DNA of 64,000 nucleotides from Staphylotrichum longicolle (lineage: Eukaryota; Ascomycota; Sordariomycetes; Sordariales; Chaetomiaceae): the NCBI GenBank assembly GCA_019096155.1, contig JAHCVI010000002.1, positions 992,001-1,056,000 of the forward strand, given 5' to 3'. A model generated the notes under the pieces. The model was given only the letters and a program-made list of their open reading frames with translations. It was not told where the DNA came from and searched no databases. The position numbers were made by a program, and so were the translations under genes. Shown in pieces: positions 46,154 to 58,695 of this stretch; position 1 is the stretch's first letter, and each line of letters begins with the position of its first letter.

Positions 46154-47630
46154 ATGGGCGAGCATATCAGCACCGATGAGGCGCTACACCTCATTGTCAT
46201 CGGCGCTGGTCTTGCTGGGCTGAGCGCCGCGCTGTCGACCAAGCTCGCGAACCCGGCGCATCGGGTGACAGTGCTAGAGACGGTAAAGGAACTGCAAGAG
46301 GTCGGAGTACGTCAAAGTTCACTTCCCTTCCCTCTCCCACCACCAAATTATCCCATATTCCCTCCGCGCAATCCGCAATCTCGATAACAACCCACCCCCT
46401 GAACCCACGTCTCCTCCCCCCCCCCTTCAGCCCTTAGCTAACACCTCGCTCCCCCCCTTGCTCCAGGCCGGTCTCCAAATAACGCCCAACGGCACGCGCC
46501 TCCTCGCCGCCTGGGGCCTCCTCCCGCACCTCACCCCGCTCGCCTCGGTGCCCTCGTCCCTCACGGTCCGGCGCTACGACGGCACGCGCCTGCTCGCCCA
46601 CGAGCCGGACCTGCAGGGCCAAGTCCACACCCGCTACGGCCACCCCTTCTGGGACCTGCACCGCGTCGACCTGCAGCAGGCGATGGTGGCCAAGTGCGCG
46701 GCCCTCGGCGTCGAGATCCGCCTCAACGCGCGCGCCGTCGAGGTGGACTTTGACGCGGCGGCGGTGCGCCTGCACGACGGCGCGGTGGTGCAGGCGGACG
46801 TGGTGCTGCTGGCGGACGGGCTGTGGAGCGGGATCCGGCCGGCGTTCCTCGGGCGGCCGAGCCCCGCCGTGCTGACGGGCGACCTGGCGTACCGCATCAC
46901 CATCCGGGCGGACGAGCTGGAGGGGGAGGACGCCGAGGCGCTGCGGGCGTTTGTGCAGGACGCGACGGTGGACTTTTGGATCGGGCCGCGCTCGCACTGC
47001 GTCGGGTACTCGGTGCGCGCCGGCGAGGTGTACAACCTGGTGTTCCTGTGCCCGGACGACATGCCTAAGGGGGTGGTCAAGCTGGAGGGGAGCCTGGAGG
47101 AGATGCGGGAGCGGTTCGCCGGGTGGGATCCGCTGCTGGGCAAGTTCCTGCGGCAGGTCAAGGGCGGCGTGCACAAGTGGCGGCTGATGTGGCTGGACGC
47201 GCTGCCGGAGTGGGCGAATGACAAGGGGACCTTCTTCATGGCGGGCGACTGCTGCCATCCGATGCTGCCGTACCTGGCCCAGGGGGCGAACTCGAGCCTG
47301 GAGGACGGCGCAATATTCGGGTCGTTGCTGGGGCGGGTGCGGAAGAGCGACATGGGGAGGCAGCTGCCCTGCGTGTCGAGGTTGTATCAGAGGTTGAGGA
47401 TGGAGAGGGGGCGGAAGATCCAGCTCGAGACTTTTAAGCAGAGGGACGACTCACATATGGAGGACGGCGAGGCGCAGGAGAAGCGGGATGCGCTGATGAT
47501 GAGCCAGCTGGGCAAGGAGCTCGAGGGACCGTTTCCAAGCCGCTGGACGTGTCCTGAGATCCAGCCTTTCCTCTATGGCTATGATGCGTACGCCGAGGCG
47601 GAGAAGGCGTACCTGGAGAATCCATTTTGA
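46154..47630 (+). CDS. FAD-dependent monooxygenase, salicylate-hydroxylase-like
   Basis: The protein has 438 residues from exons 46154-46306 and 46467-47630, with a 160 bp phase-0 intron. It is a group A flavoprotein monooxygenase, an enzyme that uses NAD(P)H and O2 to hydroxylate aromatic or polyketide-like substrates. The FAD GxGxxG motif VIGAGLAGLSAAL is at residues 15-27, the DG motif (VLLADGLWSGIR) is near 170, and the GD motif MAGDCCHPMLPYLAQGANSS is near 310. The junction (QEVG|AGLQITPNGTRLL) matches the family's conserved block after the first strand. The substrate cannot be told from sequence. Exon 2 is extremely GC-rich at third positions. The only neighbour that might be linked is the convergent MFS transporter, and there is no biosynthetic cluster. 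Confidence 0.94.
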
Positions 47631-48184
47631 TGTGTCATGAAGGTTGGCATTCTGATGTAGCAGCTAGCGGTAACATTGTTAAAAGAGCGTTCGGGAATAG
47701 GGGATAGGATACATGGGAATTCGAGTACATCAATTTCTGTCGGGATCAACCGAATACATCTTAAAAAGCCTTCAAATCAACCAGACTTGGAACCGTCAAC
47801 ACTGAGTATGAGCTAATTCAAGTTTGCAGCGCCGTTGCCATCTATTAAGCCATTATATTGTAAAATGTATATCTATCAATCTATTGTAAGGCCTCGCTGT
47901 GACTGACCATGACCGACCAGAGTGGGAATAGTGGTACAGCCAACCCACTCCCACCCTACGCTGTGTCTCGGAGATGTCTAGCCCGAGGGGGCCAGCCCCA
48001 GAAAACCGAGACACAAGTATATGGAATGCACCCTGTATTTTCCGCCAAGTGCCCAATTCACCAGCAGTCCAATCGGGTTGGATGTTTTGTCTTACATCAA
48101 CCCGGTTCTTGAGACAATGCCGCAGCCATGCGCATGTCTTAGATTATCACTCATCACCGACAACCTCCTCGTACAACAGTAACT
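47631..48184. other. Convergent intergenic region, monooxygenase/MFS transporter
   Basis: These 554 bp lie between two stop codons and are relatively A/T-rich (47640-47900). This is the likely polyadenylation region for both genes. No gene was seen. Confidence 0.6.
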
Positions 48185-49547
48185 TCAGATCTTCACCCGC
48201 AATTTGAACCCTGTCACAGCGCACCTCGTCCCTGCAATCACCAACGACGCCAGCACGATGACCAGCCCGGCCCACACCTGCGCCCACAGGTACCGGCCCC
48301 CGGACTTGTCGATGATGGCGCCCGCCGTCGGCGGCCCCGCGAGCGAGGCGAACGCCACGATGGTGCAGACCATGCCGAACCGCGTGCCCATCTTCCTCGG
48401 GTCCTTGGTTAGGCTGGCCAGGGATCCGGCGTACAAGCCCTGGGCGGCGCCGTTGGCGAGACCGAAAAAGACGGAAAACACGTACATGCCCGTCCGCGTC
48501 GTGACGCCGATCCACGCAAAGATCAAGCCCCCCAGGATGAACGTGTGGAAGGCGTACAGGTTGATGGGCCCGAAGTAGCGGTCGGCCATGTAGCCCGCCA
48601 CCGGTCGGCTCGGGATGCTCATGCCGTTGGTGATGAGCAGCAGCTGGACTGAGTCGGTGGTGGAGAAGTGGATGACATTGCGGGCGTACGCGTTGATCTG
48701 AGGTCGGTGAGTAAGTGTTGAGTGGCAGTGGTAGAGGCGAACAGTAACTCACATAAAAGAACCCAAAGTAGAGCGCCCAGAAGAAGAGAAAAGCGCCAAG
48801 CATATACAGCAAGTAAGGGCCCTCCTTAAAAGCGTCCCACTCGATGAGAGGCCCAGCCGTTCTCGGTTTCAGTCGCGGTTTCAGTGTCAAGACTGCGAGC
48901 GCCGATATGAAGAGTGCCACAAAGGCAGCAACTCTGACGGCCCACGGGAAGCCAACTTTCGGGATCAGGTATTGTATTGTCGCAGGAAAGACGACGCTCC
49001 CCAGACCAGTGCCGGTGGCTGATATCGCCAACGCCGAAGACCGCTTCGTCACAAAGTACGAGTTGATGACAGACAATGGTGGCATGAACACGATGCCCAG
49101 CCCAATCCCGGTACATAGCCCCTGGGCAAGGAAGATTTGCCAGTACTCGGTGCACAGACTCGTCATGAAGGTCCCAAACACAACCAGGAACGAGCCGGCG
49201 ATGGTGGTCGACTTCACGTATCCCGCGTCCGCTAGTCTCCCAGAAAAGGCGCACAGGGCAAAGGCGAGGAACACCTGCACGGATCCAATCCATGATATTT
49301 GCGACTCGGGGAGCTTGAGGGTGTCGCGGTAATGGAGCTGATATACACCAAATGTTGACGGATAGCCCCAGGCCATCATGTTGATGAAGATGCCCGCCAC
49401 CACCTGAGACCAAGCCTCGAATCCCCCATCGGGCGGTTTGAACTGCGCTTCGGCGGGAAGTTCCGCCTCCGCACCGCTAGAAACGGAGACATCGCCGGGC
49501 CGTTGGCTCGTCGAGGGAGCTTTCTCAACGTCAATACCGGAGGCCAT
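48185..49547 (-). CDS. MFS transporter, monocarboxylate-porter family
   Basis: The protein has 435 residues from exons 49547-48753 and 48697-48185, with a 55 bp phase-0 intron. It is a plasma-membrane or vacuolar facilitator of the fungal Mch/monocarboxylate-porter type. A 40-residue cytosolic N-terminus is followed by the family signature PPDGGFEAWSQVVAGIFINM at the first helix. Further spans include VQVFLAFALCAFSGRLADAG, FVALFISALAVLTL, YLLYMLGAFLFFWALYFGFF, INAYARNVIHF...LLLITNGMSI and WAGLVIVLASLVIAG. About 12 helices fit the length. The substrate is not predictable. In yeast several Mch proteins do not transport monocarboxylates. The start is the first ATG, since the frame open upstream has no ATG. 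Confidence 0.93.
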
Positions 49548-51279
49548 GGTCAAGAGTTTCGGTATATGGTCGACTCCCGGGATACCAATCAGTACCTCAA
49601 AAACAACGGTGTTTTCATGATGTTCGTGACCCTCTGGCCTTGAACGAAAGGAAAAACTCTTCGCTGTTGGGAGTCATCGTCGTCACAAACCGGAAACTCC
49701 ACCAACAGAAGGCTACACCCGGCTTTATTTCCGCCGACATCGCCGCTCGTTGTCAACTCCACGCCCTTGCGGTGGAGCTAGCCCTGCCGACGGGGTTTCC
49801 AACATTCCCGGTAGCGAGTCGCGGACCGGCGCTCTTCCCCGCAGCCGGGCTGCGGGACAGCCAAATCAGCACAACGGGACATGCAAAGCCCCCCTCCCCT
49901 CCTTGAAGCCGTCACCGTCAACCCACTCGCCACCGCCTGTTCGATAACGGCGGATCGCGCCGCATTCGAACCCGGACCATATCCGACAGGTTGCTCCGGA
50001 TAGGGACCATGACGGAGCGGACCGGTTCGAGCGATGAGCGGGGCCAACTTGTGCGCAAACCGAGCAATCCGAGCCGGGTCGGGTTCCCATGCGTCCCGAA
50101 GGATGTTGGTCCTCGGCAGTTGTTGACCCCACTTCAACCCGGAGGGAGGGGACGGAAAAAGTTGCCTATCGCAAGATTCGCCAGTCCTCTCATCGTAGCG
50201 GCTCCTAGAGAGATATCAAGGAAGAAGAAAACAGAGAGAAATAAGACAGATAAGGAAATGATGAAAACGATGACAAGGCCCATAAGAAGAAGCTCCAGGC
50301 TTACAACACTTGTTGTCCTGACCCTAACTCAGCCGGGGAGGTTCGCACTCAACACCCGATTTGACAGGATCCACTTGGTTCAGTGGAATTGACGTTGCAC
50401 AACTCCACAGCGTTGCCGAGACAAAAGGCAGAAAACTCAGAACAACATCGTCGCGAGCAATCCACAACTCCAAACGAGAAAGAAAGATGAATGACTCGCC
50501 TGGAAGCCAAGGCCCAAAACCGACCATCAACAAATCGGGACATTGCCGTCGCGCGCTATTACTCTGAGTTGTGCACCCCGAACCGGAAAGGCCAACCAGC
50601 GGTGAGAGCTTCGAGAACGCGACAGCATCCGTTCTGAGCGCATCGCATCGCAACAAACAAACAGAGCGAGACGCCCAGCCAGCCAGGCGTCAAAATGGAA
50701 CACCAGAAGCCCTGACCGCCAATCTCCTCTCTTTCGCAAATCCCACTCGGCAGCTGCCCACACCCGGCGTCCTCCCCCTGACCGCCCAAAAAAGCGGACC
50801 TCAACCAGGGGCGTCCACGCCCTGCAGCCAATGAAACAATGCCATTCTCCAACATTTGTTCAGAAAGGGAAGGCGTGGTCCGACCCACATGCCACGCCGC
50901 CGGCCGGCAAACGCCAACAAACACAAAAAAACAACACGACCAAAACCACCCAAACCCGGGAAGCCGAGAGCGCGAAGCCCCGCCCAATCACAGCACACCG
51001 CTCGTGCGCCCGGAAGGTGGGCTTGCAGGAGGATCTGAAGAATGACAGGACGGGCGGAACGAACGTTCTTGCGCCCCCCCACCGTTTGCCGCACGCGCTA
51101 GGCTGGATGGGGGATGGTGTCGCAGGGGTATGTTTAAGTGTTCGCATGATGATCGCCAATTCAGTTGCGCTTTGTTCGTGGGCGCAAGAAGCACACCACC
51201 CAGTTTCGCAGCACGGTATTCACCATCTCAACAGAGACGTGTAGGGTGTGAAGGACGAAAGCGTGGGGATTACACAACT

Positions 51280-51309
51280 TGCACTGCACTGCACTGCGCT
51301 GCACTGCAC
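51280..51309. repeat. Tandem 5-bp repeat (GCACT)n
   Basis: Six consecutive 5-bp units follow GCACT, with one GCGCT variant, in gene-poor sequence. Confidence 0.85.
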
Positions 51310-51781
51310 CCTGCCACATAGGGAGCCGTCCCAGAAACCTCGAGGCCGGGCTCCTCCCCTCATCTGCCGCGCTGCCATTCTGCAATCTGCATCGAATCCG
51401 CGACGCACGCCACGGTTTGCGACGGGCAAAAACCGGGTCCCCCGTCCATTACGGTCGCACACACACGAGCTTCCAGTCCAAACTCACATCACGATGGCGC
51501 GATGACGTGTGTACAAGGTATGTTCCAAAACAGGCGCTTTGCAATCGCGACGCACAAAATGCTTTTGGATCGTACCCGAAAGGTTTATCCAGCCCCCATT
51601 CCGTGCGTCTCGCAACCGACTGTGTACGAGACTCATTGAGCTCACTGAGGCTTTTCCGTAAATATCAAACTTCGAGTTCGACATTGGCAACACCGCCACA
51701 CACGACACAAATAACCAACGGGCTTTGAATCACATAGTTTTCAATTCCATTGCCTCGTATCTGGTTCTATGCACTGGGTCT

Positions 51782-52015
51782 AGACTACCTAGATACCTAG
51801 ATACCACAGTAGGTAGGTAACTTGAAGAAAAGGGCCCGGATCCAGATTTATCCCCCTCCCATCCACCCCTCCTCCACCCTCTTTCCCTCTCTCTCCCCCC
51901 TCACCCCACCTCCAAATCGACCAAACCATCCTTTCCCGCGCGCCCAAAGGCAGGGCACACGTAGATAGGTGAGGTAGGTAGGTAGACCGTAGACCATAGA
52001 CGATAGACGATCGAT
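51782..52015. repeat. Clustered ACCTAG/TAGGTAGG simple repeats
   Basis: ACCTAGAT units at 51787-51805 are followed by AGTAGGTAGGTA, which can pair with the upstream CTACCT. A second patch near 51965-52015 repeats AGGTAGGTAGG and TAGACCATAGACGATAGACGAT. Such AGGTAGGT-type simple sequence is common between genes in Sordariomycetes. Confidence 0.7.
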
Positions 52016-52795
52016 CAGAGGGGGACAGAAACATAGGAGAAAAATAAGCCACACATAGCAAACCAGCCAACTCCAGCAAAGATCAACACAGACACAAAAA
52101 GGAGACAGAACGACAAGAGAATAAGTAGGAAATTAGCGAAAACGACGACCCCGAGAGATGTGGTGGAAGTCCGTCCGTCCGACGCAGAGAGAAAAACAAG
52201 AACGAGCAAAAGGAAAAGAAAACCAAGAAAAAACTCCGTAGTTAACCATGCTTTGACCCCATCCCCATCCCCCTCACCCCTCCCTCCCTTGTCATCGCTT
52301 CCACACCTGGTTTTCCCTCCTTCTCTTCTCCTCTTCACCCGCCCAATCCATCCTCCCCGTTACCCTGCTCAGATCCTGGATGTAGCACCGCCTCCGTTGC
52401 CCGTAACCATTCGCGACAGACAGATAGAAAAAGTAACGAAACCCGCTGAGGTGATGACCTATGTACACATGCCGTGTGTTCCCCTGCATGAGCCGTCGCG
52501 CTCTTGTTGCCTTGACCGGTTTTAAGACGCAAACCGAAAAACGGAAACGGATACTGAAAACGTTGAAGGCAGAAGCAGTAGTCGGACAAAGGCCGACAAA
52601 AGACAAAAATGAACAACCCCTTCTTTGCCTATTGCGCGGTTCGATGTCAAGGAGCGGATGCTGGTGACTCAAAAAAGCCCAGCGATAACGGGATGGCACG
52701 ACGAGTACTCATCAGCCCCTCAACGCCCGTGGCACCCAAAATGTCCCCTGGTCTTCCTCGCTGTCTCGTCCTCCGAAGCCCCTTCAGGAGGATGT

Positions 52796-54886
52796 CTACC
52801 TCTTGCGCTTTTTGACTTTGTCCAGCACCAAGGGAGACGGGGCCGCCAGCGCGGGCGCAAGAGGAGCGATTGGCGCAGGAGGGGATGGGTTTGTCGCGGG
52901 AGGCGCCATGATGGGCACACCCATGTGTCGACCATATCGACCTTTGCGCCCGTTGCCCTCGTCCTCGCTGATGCAGAGCTCGGCGGGAATGCCGGCGTCC
53001 CTGCATCTGCCGCAGGGACGTTGTCTGTCGCAGCCCTTTTTGCTCTTTCGGCACCGCTGGCACCGGGGCTGCGTCGAGAGGTCGGGTTGCTCCTCCTCGC
53101 CTGGCCCGGACGGGAGGGTCGGGTTGGAGGCAATCGACTGCTTCCGCGAGCCAGGGAGGGACGCCGGGGTCATTGGACCCACAACGCTTGCTGCCTTGGC
53201 CTTTGGCTTGGCCGGCCGCGAAGACTTGACCTTGGATGCCGGCGGCGGCTGAAGCTTGTGGAGGACCAATGTGTTTGCCTTGAGCTTGTGGCCATTCGCC
53301 GGAGGCGCAGGCATCGTGTCATGCTCGGTGCCATCTGAGGATTCGGCATCCTCAGGACCCCCCGAGACGTTCGCCTTGGGGAAAGCAAACTGGCTTTCTG
53401 CAATGTCTGACACCTTCTTGTGGGCCCCAGAAGCATCGAGCTTTTGTCTCCGTGCCGCAGGCACGTCATTGTCACTGCCGCTCTCGGCGTCACTGACCGC
53501 ACCCATTGAGGAAGCCCTCCCGCTGAGAGTGTCATCCTGAGTCGACGCCGACGTCCGGCCGTGTGTTGACATGCGCATGAGCTGCATAGCAACGTCCTTA
53601 TCTTCCTCGGACACGGCGCTTCCCACTGTCGGGTCTGGGGTCATCATCAGGCCGGGGCCCATTCCTTGCCCAGGCGGAACCCCAAAGCTTCCACGGCTAC
53701 GGCGAGTGTCTGTGCCCGGGGTGGCATACATGCCGGACTGTGGGTAGCCGTTCATGTGTGTTCGCGGGGACGGGATAGGGTGTGGGTGACTGAAAGGATT
53801 TTGACCGGTCTGGACAAGCGGCAGCGGGTTCCGGTACGGGTCGACCCGGCGGGCGGGCGAGACGGAGGGGTTCGACGTGGCCGCCGGCATCTGCGGAGGA
53901 GCAAAAAGAGGCAATTCCTGGAGGGAGATAGGTCAGAAACACAAGGCTTTTCGGTCCCGGTCCAACTCGCTGCTTACCGAGCTCTCAAACTTGGCACGCT
54001 TGCGACGTCCACCCTCGACGATATTCTCGAGGCTGATGTCTGTATTGCCCAGTTGCTCTTTGGCTCGGCCTGAGGATGAGCCGGCGCCACCATCACCACT
54101 GCTGTAGCCGTTGAAGCTATCGCCCAGTCCTTCGCCATTCACCTGGCTGCGGTTCTTGGACGACCGGGACCGGCCCTTCTTGCTGCCGGTAGGGTTGGTC
54201 CCCGCCGACATGCTGCGGCGATCGCGCCCGCGGTTTGGGGAGGCGCTGCGCAAGCGCGAGGTCCGTGAGGTGGGGCGGGGGGCGAGATTGTGTGGTTGCT
54301 GTTGCGGGCCGTGAGGCAGGTAGCTGCCATCGTTGTAATAGCCTTGGTTACCATTACGAGCAGCGTGATACCCGGGCCCGAGGGGCTCCTCGATCACACG
54401 CACGTGCACTCTCATGTTGTTATGGAAGTTTTCGTACCGGGCAATGAGCGTATTGCCGTCTTGGTCCTCGAAACTGATGCCTTTAGAAATGCCGGAGCCG
54501 GAGTAAAGGCCGTAGAACATGGCCACCGTCGTGATGATGGAATCGGTGGTATCGTGAGGATATATTGATACGCGCAGAGGCAAGCGCGCTCGGTATGGGG
54601 ACTCTTGTAAAAGGAGGATGAATTCGACGACTTTGGGTGCTGTGACGGTGCGTGGAGACACACTCCCGCTGAGCTGTCCCACCGGCATAGGGCCCGTCCC
54701 GACAGGAGACATGGCAGCCATGGCGGTGGAAATTCGTCCCAGGGCACCAAGGGGCGCTCTCTCGTGTGTAGGCGACGGGTATGACTGGGGTGTGCGCTCA
54801 AGAGGAGCGTCGAGCGGGGGACGTTCGGTCGCAGTCAGAGTCTGAGTTTGTGTAGGCGATGTCGGGTTCCGGGCGAACACTTCCAT
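52796..54886 (-). CDS. Nuclear regulator with conserved N-terminal domain and C-terminal Zn(II)2Cys6 cluster
   Basis: The protein has 676 residues from exons 54886-53978 and 53917-52796. The 60 bp phase-0 intron has a TTCTGACC branch site. Residues 84-168 form a well-ordered block (VVEFILLLQESPYRARLPLR, YPHDTTDSIITTV, GISFEDQDGNTLIARYENF) that resembles a ubiquitin-like/PB1-style fold and looks strongly conserved. A long Ser/Pro-rich middle with basic patches follows. A zinc cluster is at 589-618, C-x2-C-x6-C-x5-C-x2-C-x9-C (CQRCRKSKKGCDRQRPCGRC...). Most fungal zinc-cluster factors carry this at the N-terminus, and here it is near the C-terminus. No fungal_trans middle-homology domain is evident. 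A basic VKKRKR ends the protein. A DNA-binding transcription factor is the natural inference. I do not know its target. Confidence 0.9.
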
Positions 54887-57800
54887 TCCGGCCAGAAAAG
54901 CCAGGATGGTAATGTTCCCGGCCGGCAATCAGCGTCGGCTGGGCAGGCAGTGATGTCTGGTCGTTTCAATTCGAGATTACCGCCTGGCGGTGGGGATTCG
55001 ATGTGTGCGTCGGGTGGGAGTGTCGGAAGAAGGAAGTACGAGTTGAGTTTTGCGCGGGGTACCTGGGCGATGAGACACGGACGTCAGAACCAACGATCTG
55101 GACGCAAAAGGAGGTTGTGATGAAGCCTGGAACAGACGACCGTCACCTTGACGCTGGAGGGGGCAGAGGGGATTGGAGGTCTGGGTGCAGCAGCGGTTGG
55201 ATCGGGCGCAAGGAGCTCTGGCAAGCCCTGCGGTCGAGACAACCCAACTGCGGGAGCGCTAAAAAGAAGGGCAAAAATCACAGGGTGGTCTTGATCGCAT
55301 GAGACAAGAGCATCGAAAGCACATACCGGAATGCCTAGGGAGTGGTGATGTTGGGTGAAAAACGATTGCGATTTCGACAGCGTTGTCGCGGGATTGTGTG
55401 CTGAGCCAGACAGAGCACCGGTGAGCAAAGCGCCGGCGGATGCGGAATTTCGAGCCAGTGGTTGGGAGCAGGCAGAAGTGGCAGGCAAAATCAGGGCGAT
55501 GTGGGATGGCAATGACTTACCGGACAGGCCTGGGGTGTTCGATGGTTCGAGTCGAGCAATGTGCGAAGAGAATGGGCGGGAGGAGGTCGCAAGAATAGAG
55601 TTTGCATTTAAAGCAGATATCGGCAACTTGAACATCAAATGCACAACCAGCACTGCCCAACCGAGTCCGCACTGTGCTGCGGTGCCATACCCGACACTTG
55701 CACCAGGGGTTTCGGGGGCTGCGACGGGCTTTATTGAACCCAGCGGTTCGTTTTTTAATCTACAATGTGTCTAATCTTTATACACTGGCTTCAATCCCTA
55801 TAGTGGTTCAACTTCACCAAGTCGCATGCTCCTTTGCGAATGTCTGCTGCACTTGGAAGTGGAGCTGGCCCTGGTTTCCCGCACTGTTGCGTCTATCCGA
55901 AGTGCCAGCACCGATGCCGCCTGGATGTGCGACTGGGATCTCGACCTTTGGCAGGAACCCAGGCGCAAACGGAAGACGGGACGGAAAACTGAATGCGATT
56001 CTTAACGCGCAAGATGTCAGTGATTGTGAGGAGTGCGGCAGGAGATGCTTGCTGTTGAGGGTTGCGACGCAAGTGTGCAGCACAAGACATCTGCGAGCCT
56101 GGAGATGGTGCCTCAATTTCGTCTACCAGCAGCAGCGGCGGCGGTCGGTTCACGCCGCCACTTCGTTACAACGGTCCTGTGGTCGCCGGCGCACAAGATT
56201 GGGGTAGCCGTGACAGGATGCGCCTCGACCGGATTGGCCTACGAATGGTTGACAGCTCTCCGCGAGCCTGACTGGATGGGTGTCGCCAATTTGTGGGAGG
56301 GTTTCGGCCTCTGCAGACCATACCCAAGCAGTGGCCCAAAAGCCAGCGCCCTTCTGGGCTGCGCCGTCAACGGCCTTGATGAGCTAATTCAAGGCGAGAT
56401 GCGACTCCCCATCGACCGATCGTTTTGCGAAAGCGTCGAGGCCGATGCGCCCCGGGCGGGCTCAGCGTCAGGTCACTCGGGTCCACCAACCAATGGCAGA
56501 GAACCGGGGCCAGCATCCAGCAGGGATTGGGGGGCGCAAGTCTGCGCAAAACTTCCAAGTCTGCTGGAAAGCCAGACGATGCGCCGAGCTTGTGCCAGTC
56601 GCATTGTGTTGCATCGACGTTCTCTTGACCTGGGGCGCACCGAAAGTGACGACTTGGAGCCCGATTGCAAAAAGAGTCTCGTGCCCGCTGGGCACTGGAG
56701 CGCGAGAGCCGGGCTTTCTCTGGGACTGCACGAACTGGCCGACATGGCGCTTTTGAAACTTGGGTCGGCCTCCAACACAAGCAAGCAGGGGCTCCTGCGG
56801 ACAGCTGGCAGCTGCCTTGCCTCTGAAGATGGAATGGAGGATTCGGAGTCGGCGGCTCGATGCGTTGGCGGGAGTTTCAAAGGGAAGCCGGCATCGAATC
56901 AGCGTCCAAAATCCACGGGCAGCCATCAACAATGGCCTGCCCAACCCGGGAGCGACCTGGCGGACAAGGGGGGCGGGGCATTCGTTTCTTGCAGGCCACT
57001 CTGCATGCCCGTTCGAGACCGCAGCTGTGTTTATGGCGAGCTCACGAGCGCATTTCCGCGCATTAGTGGCAACGGAACCATGTGGAAGATGCCGCTCCTG
57101 GTGGAGGCGCGCAACTTGGATTTCTTGTGCTGCCACCACACCTAACACACCCACCCTTGCCTGTTTTGAGTTGCCGATCTGCAACCGCTGCTTCATCCCG
57201 CCTTTGTCGCAACAGATCTTGGTTTGCCATTCCGCTGCCCATGGCGCTGGCTTTTGCCGCAGCGCTGCTCGGCGATCCCCCCTCAGGAATAATTTAATGA
57301 AGAAACCAGGAGATCAATCGCCATCTCGACATGCGTAACTCGGCAGCGCCGGCCGATGGCAGGTGCTTGACGATCGGCGCTGCGCTGTGCCTTGGCCCCA
57401 CCGGGAGGGGCATGCAGCATTGCCAGCAGCGCCTTTGTCCTCGAAACAGCCCGCATGAACGCTCGCGCCGCAGGCGTCGTGACCAAAACATCACAACACG
57501 CTTCATTGCCCGCTGCGCGCGGCATTTTACTGGTCGCTTTTTGTTTGGGCCGCCGGAAACGGTCGCTGCCTGAGGATGCCGTGCATGCCCAAACTTTTAT
57601 TTAACCAGAACCTGAGCCCACGAAGCAAGTGGACAGCCAGGCGGCTGTAGCCCTCAGGTCTTGAGTTAAAAATGAGAGCTGCAGCTTGGTTCATTTGAAA
57701 CTGATCCGGTCCCTTTAGGAGGTGTTGTCTATGAGTTGGCTTGTGATCGACCTGCTTTGGTTCTGTCTGGTACCTTATGACTCTAATCTGAAAAGTTTTG

Positions 57801-58695
57801 CTTGCTCAGGTTATCGTTATGATTCTTTGGAGCAATCAATCTATCAGGTTATCAGGCCCTCAAACATCAATTCAGTAAGGTGTCTGCGCACCAATCCACG
57901 AGTTCCCACGACTCGAATTCCTTTCTCGAACAGGCACAGGGCTGCTTCGACACCTCTTCAGAAACCGAGGAACTGAGAATTGAGTGGTCACGTGAGGACG
58001 TGGCACTTTCGCATGGTGATAGCGCGCCGCGCCTTGAGCTTGCCAAACTGTCACTTTTTGGGACAGAGAGACCCGAAAAATGGGAGATAAAGTTTTAAAA
58101 CAGCTTGACAAATGCCATTAGCTTAGAAGACCATGCATTGATAGAGTAAAATCAAGTGTGTAGTCTTTTACCGATGTTGTCTCGATTGAGAACCTCGACG
58201 GTGAGACGCGGCGAAGAAACGAGCTTGGGGTGGGGTTACGTCACGGCAGGCGCGGGGCCACAGCCGGGGCAACGGTTGGCAGGGTCGGGCAGGGATGGCA
58301 CAGACCCACGACTGCCGCTGATGTTTGGAATGTTTGTAAACAAAGCTGAGAGCGCAGCTTCCTCCCACGCGCAAAGTCCTGCAACGAGCTTTAACTTGAC
58401 AGCTTCACCACTGCAACCCGGACCACCTACTCTTTCCTCATGCACGCGTTCAAGAGCTAGTTGCGACACGTTGTGTCAACACTTTGCGAGCCGGCTTCTT
58501 TCAGTCTCTGTCGCGGCGACCACTCGCCCTGTTGACTCGACGCGATTTCCCAAGCGCCGCGGGCTCAGAAAACACCACAACCTTCGGGCAAAGACAGCCT
58601 TCAACCTCGCCGGAGTGCCACCCATTTGTTCAAACTTGAGAGACATATTCGGGTCATCAGAGTCTAGCAACATCATCTAAGCCGAGCCCCGCAAG
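54887..58695. promoter_or_regulatory. 3.8 kb divergent region, zinc-cluster regulator/cyclin B
   Basis: The space between two opposed starts is large for this window. A 370-codon open frame (56033-57145, plus) overlaps equally long minus-strand frames and has no family resemblance, so I do not call it a gene. The likely content is long 5' leaders and regulatory sequence for both genes. The section 57600-58150 is more A/T-rich. Confidence 0.5.

Larger units (their letters stand above)
49548..52795. other. 3.2 kb gene-poor region
   Basis: This holds the promoter of the MFS gene (minus) and the 3' flank of the zinc-cluster gene (minus). No protein-like frame was found on either strand. It contains (GCACT)n at about 51280-51309, CTACCT/AGGTAG simple repeats at 51782-52015, and long pyrimidine-rich stretches (about 51845-51930 and 52255-52350). 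Confidence 0.55.

Noticed and set aside
49940..50010. GGTTCGAAT-like T-loop on the minus strand
   Set aside because: The flanking bases do not pair as a T stem, and there is no acceptor or anticodon arm. It is chance.
56033..57145. 370-codon plus-strand open frame
   Set aside because: It begins at GTG, has no recognisable domain or ordinary fungal protein composition, and overlaps a 242-codon minus-strand frame of similar quality. It is probably chance in GC-rich sequence.
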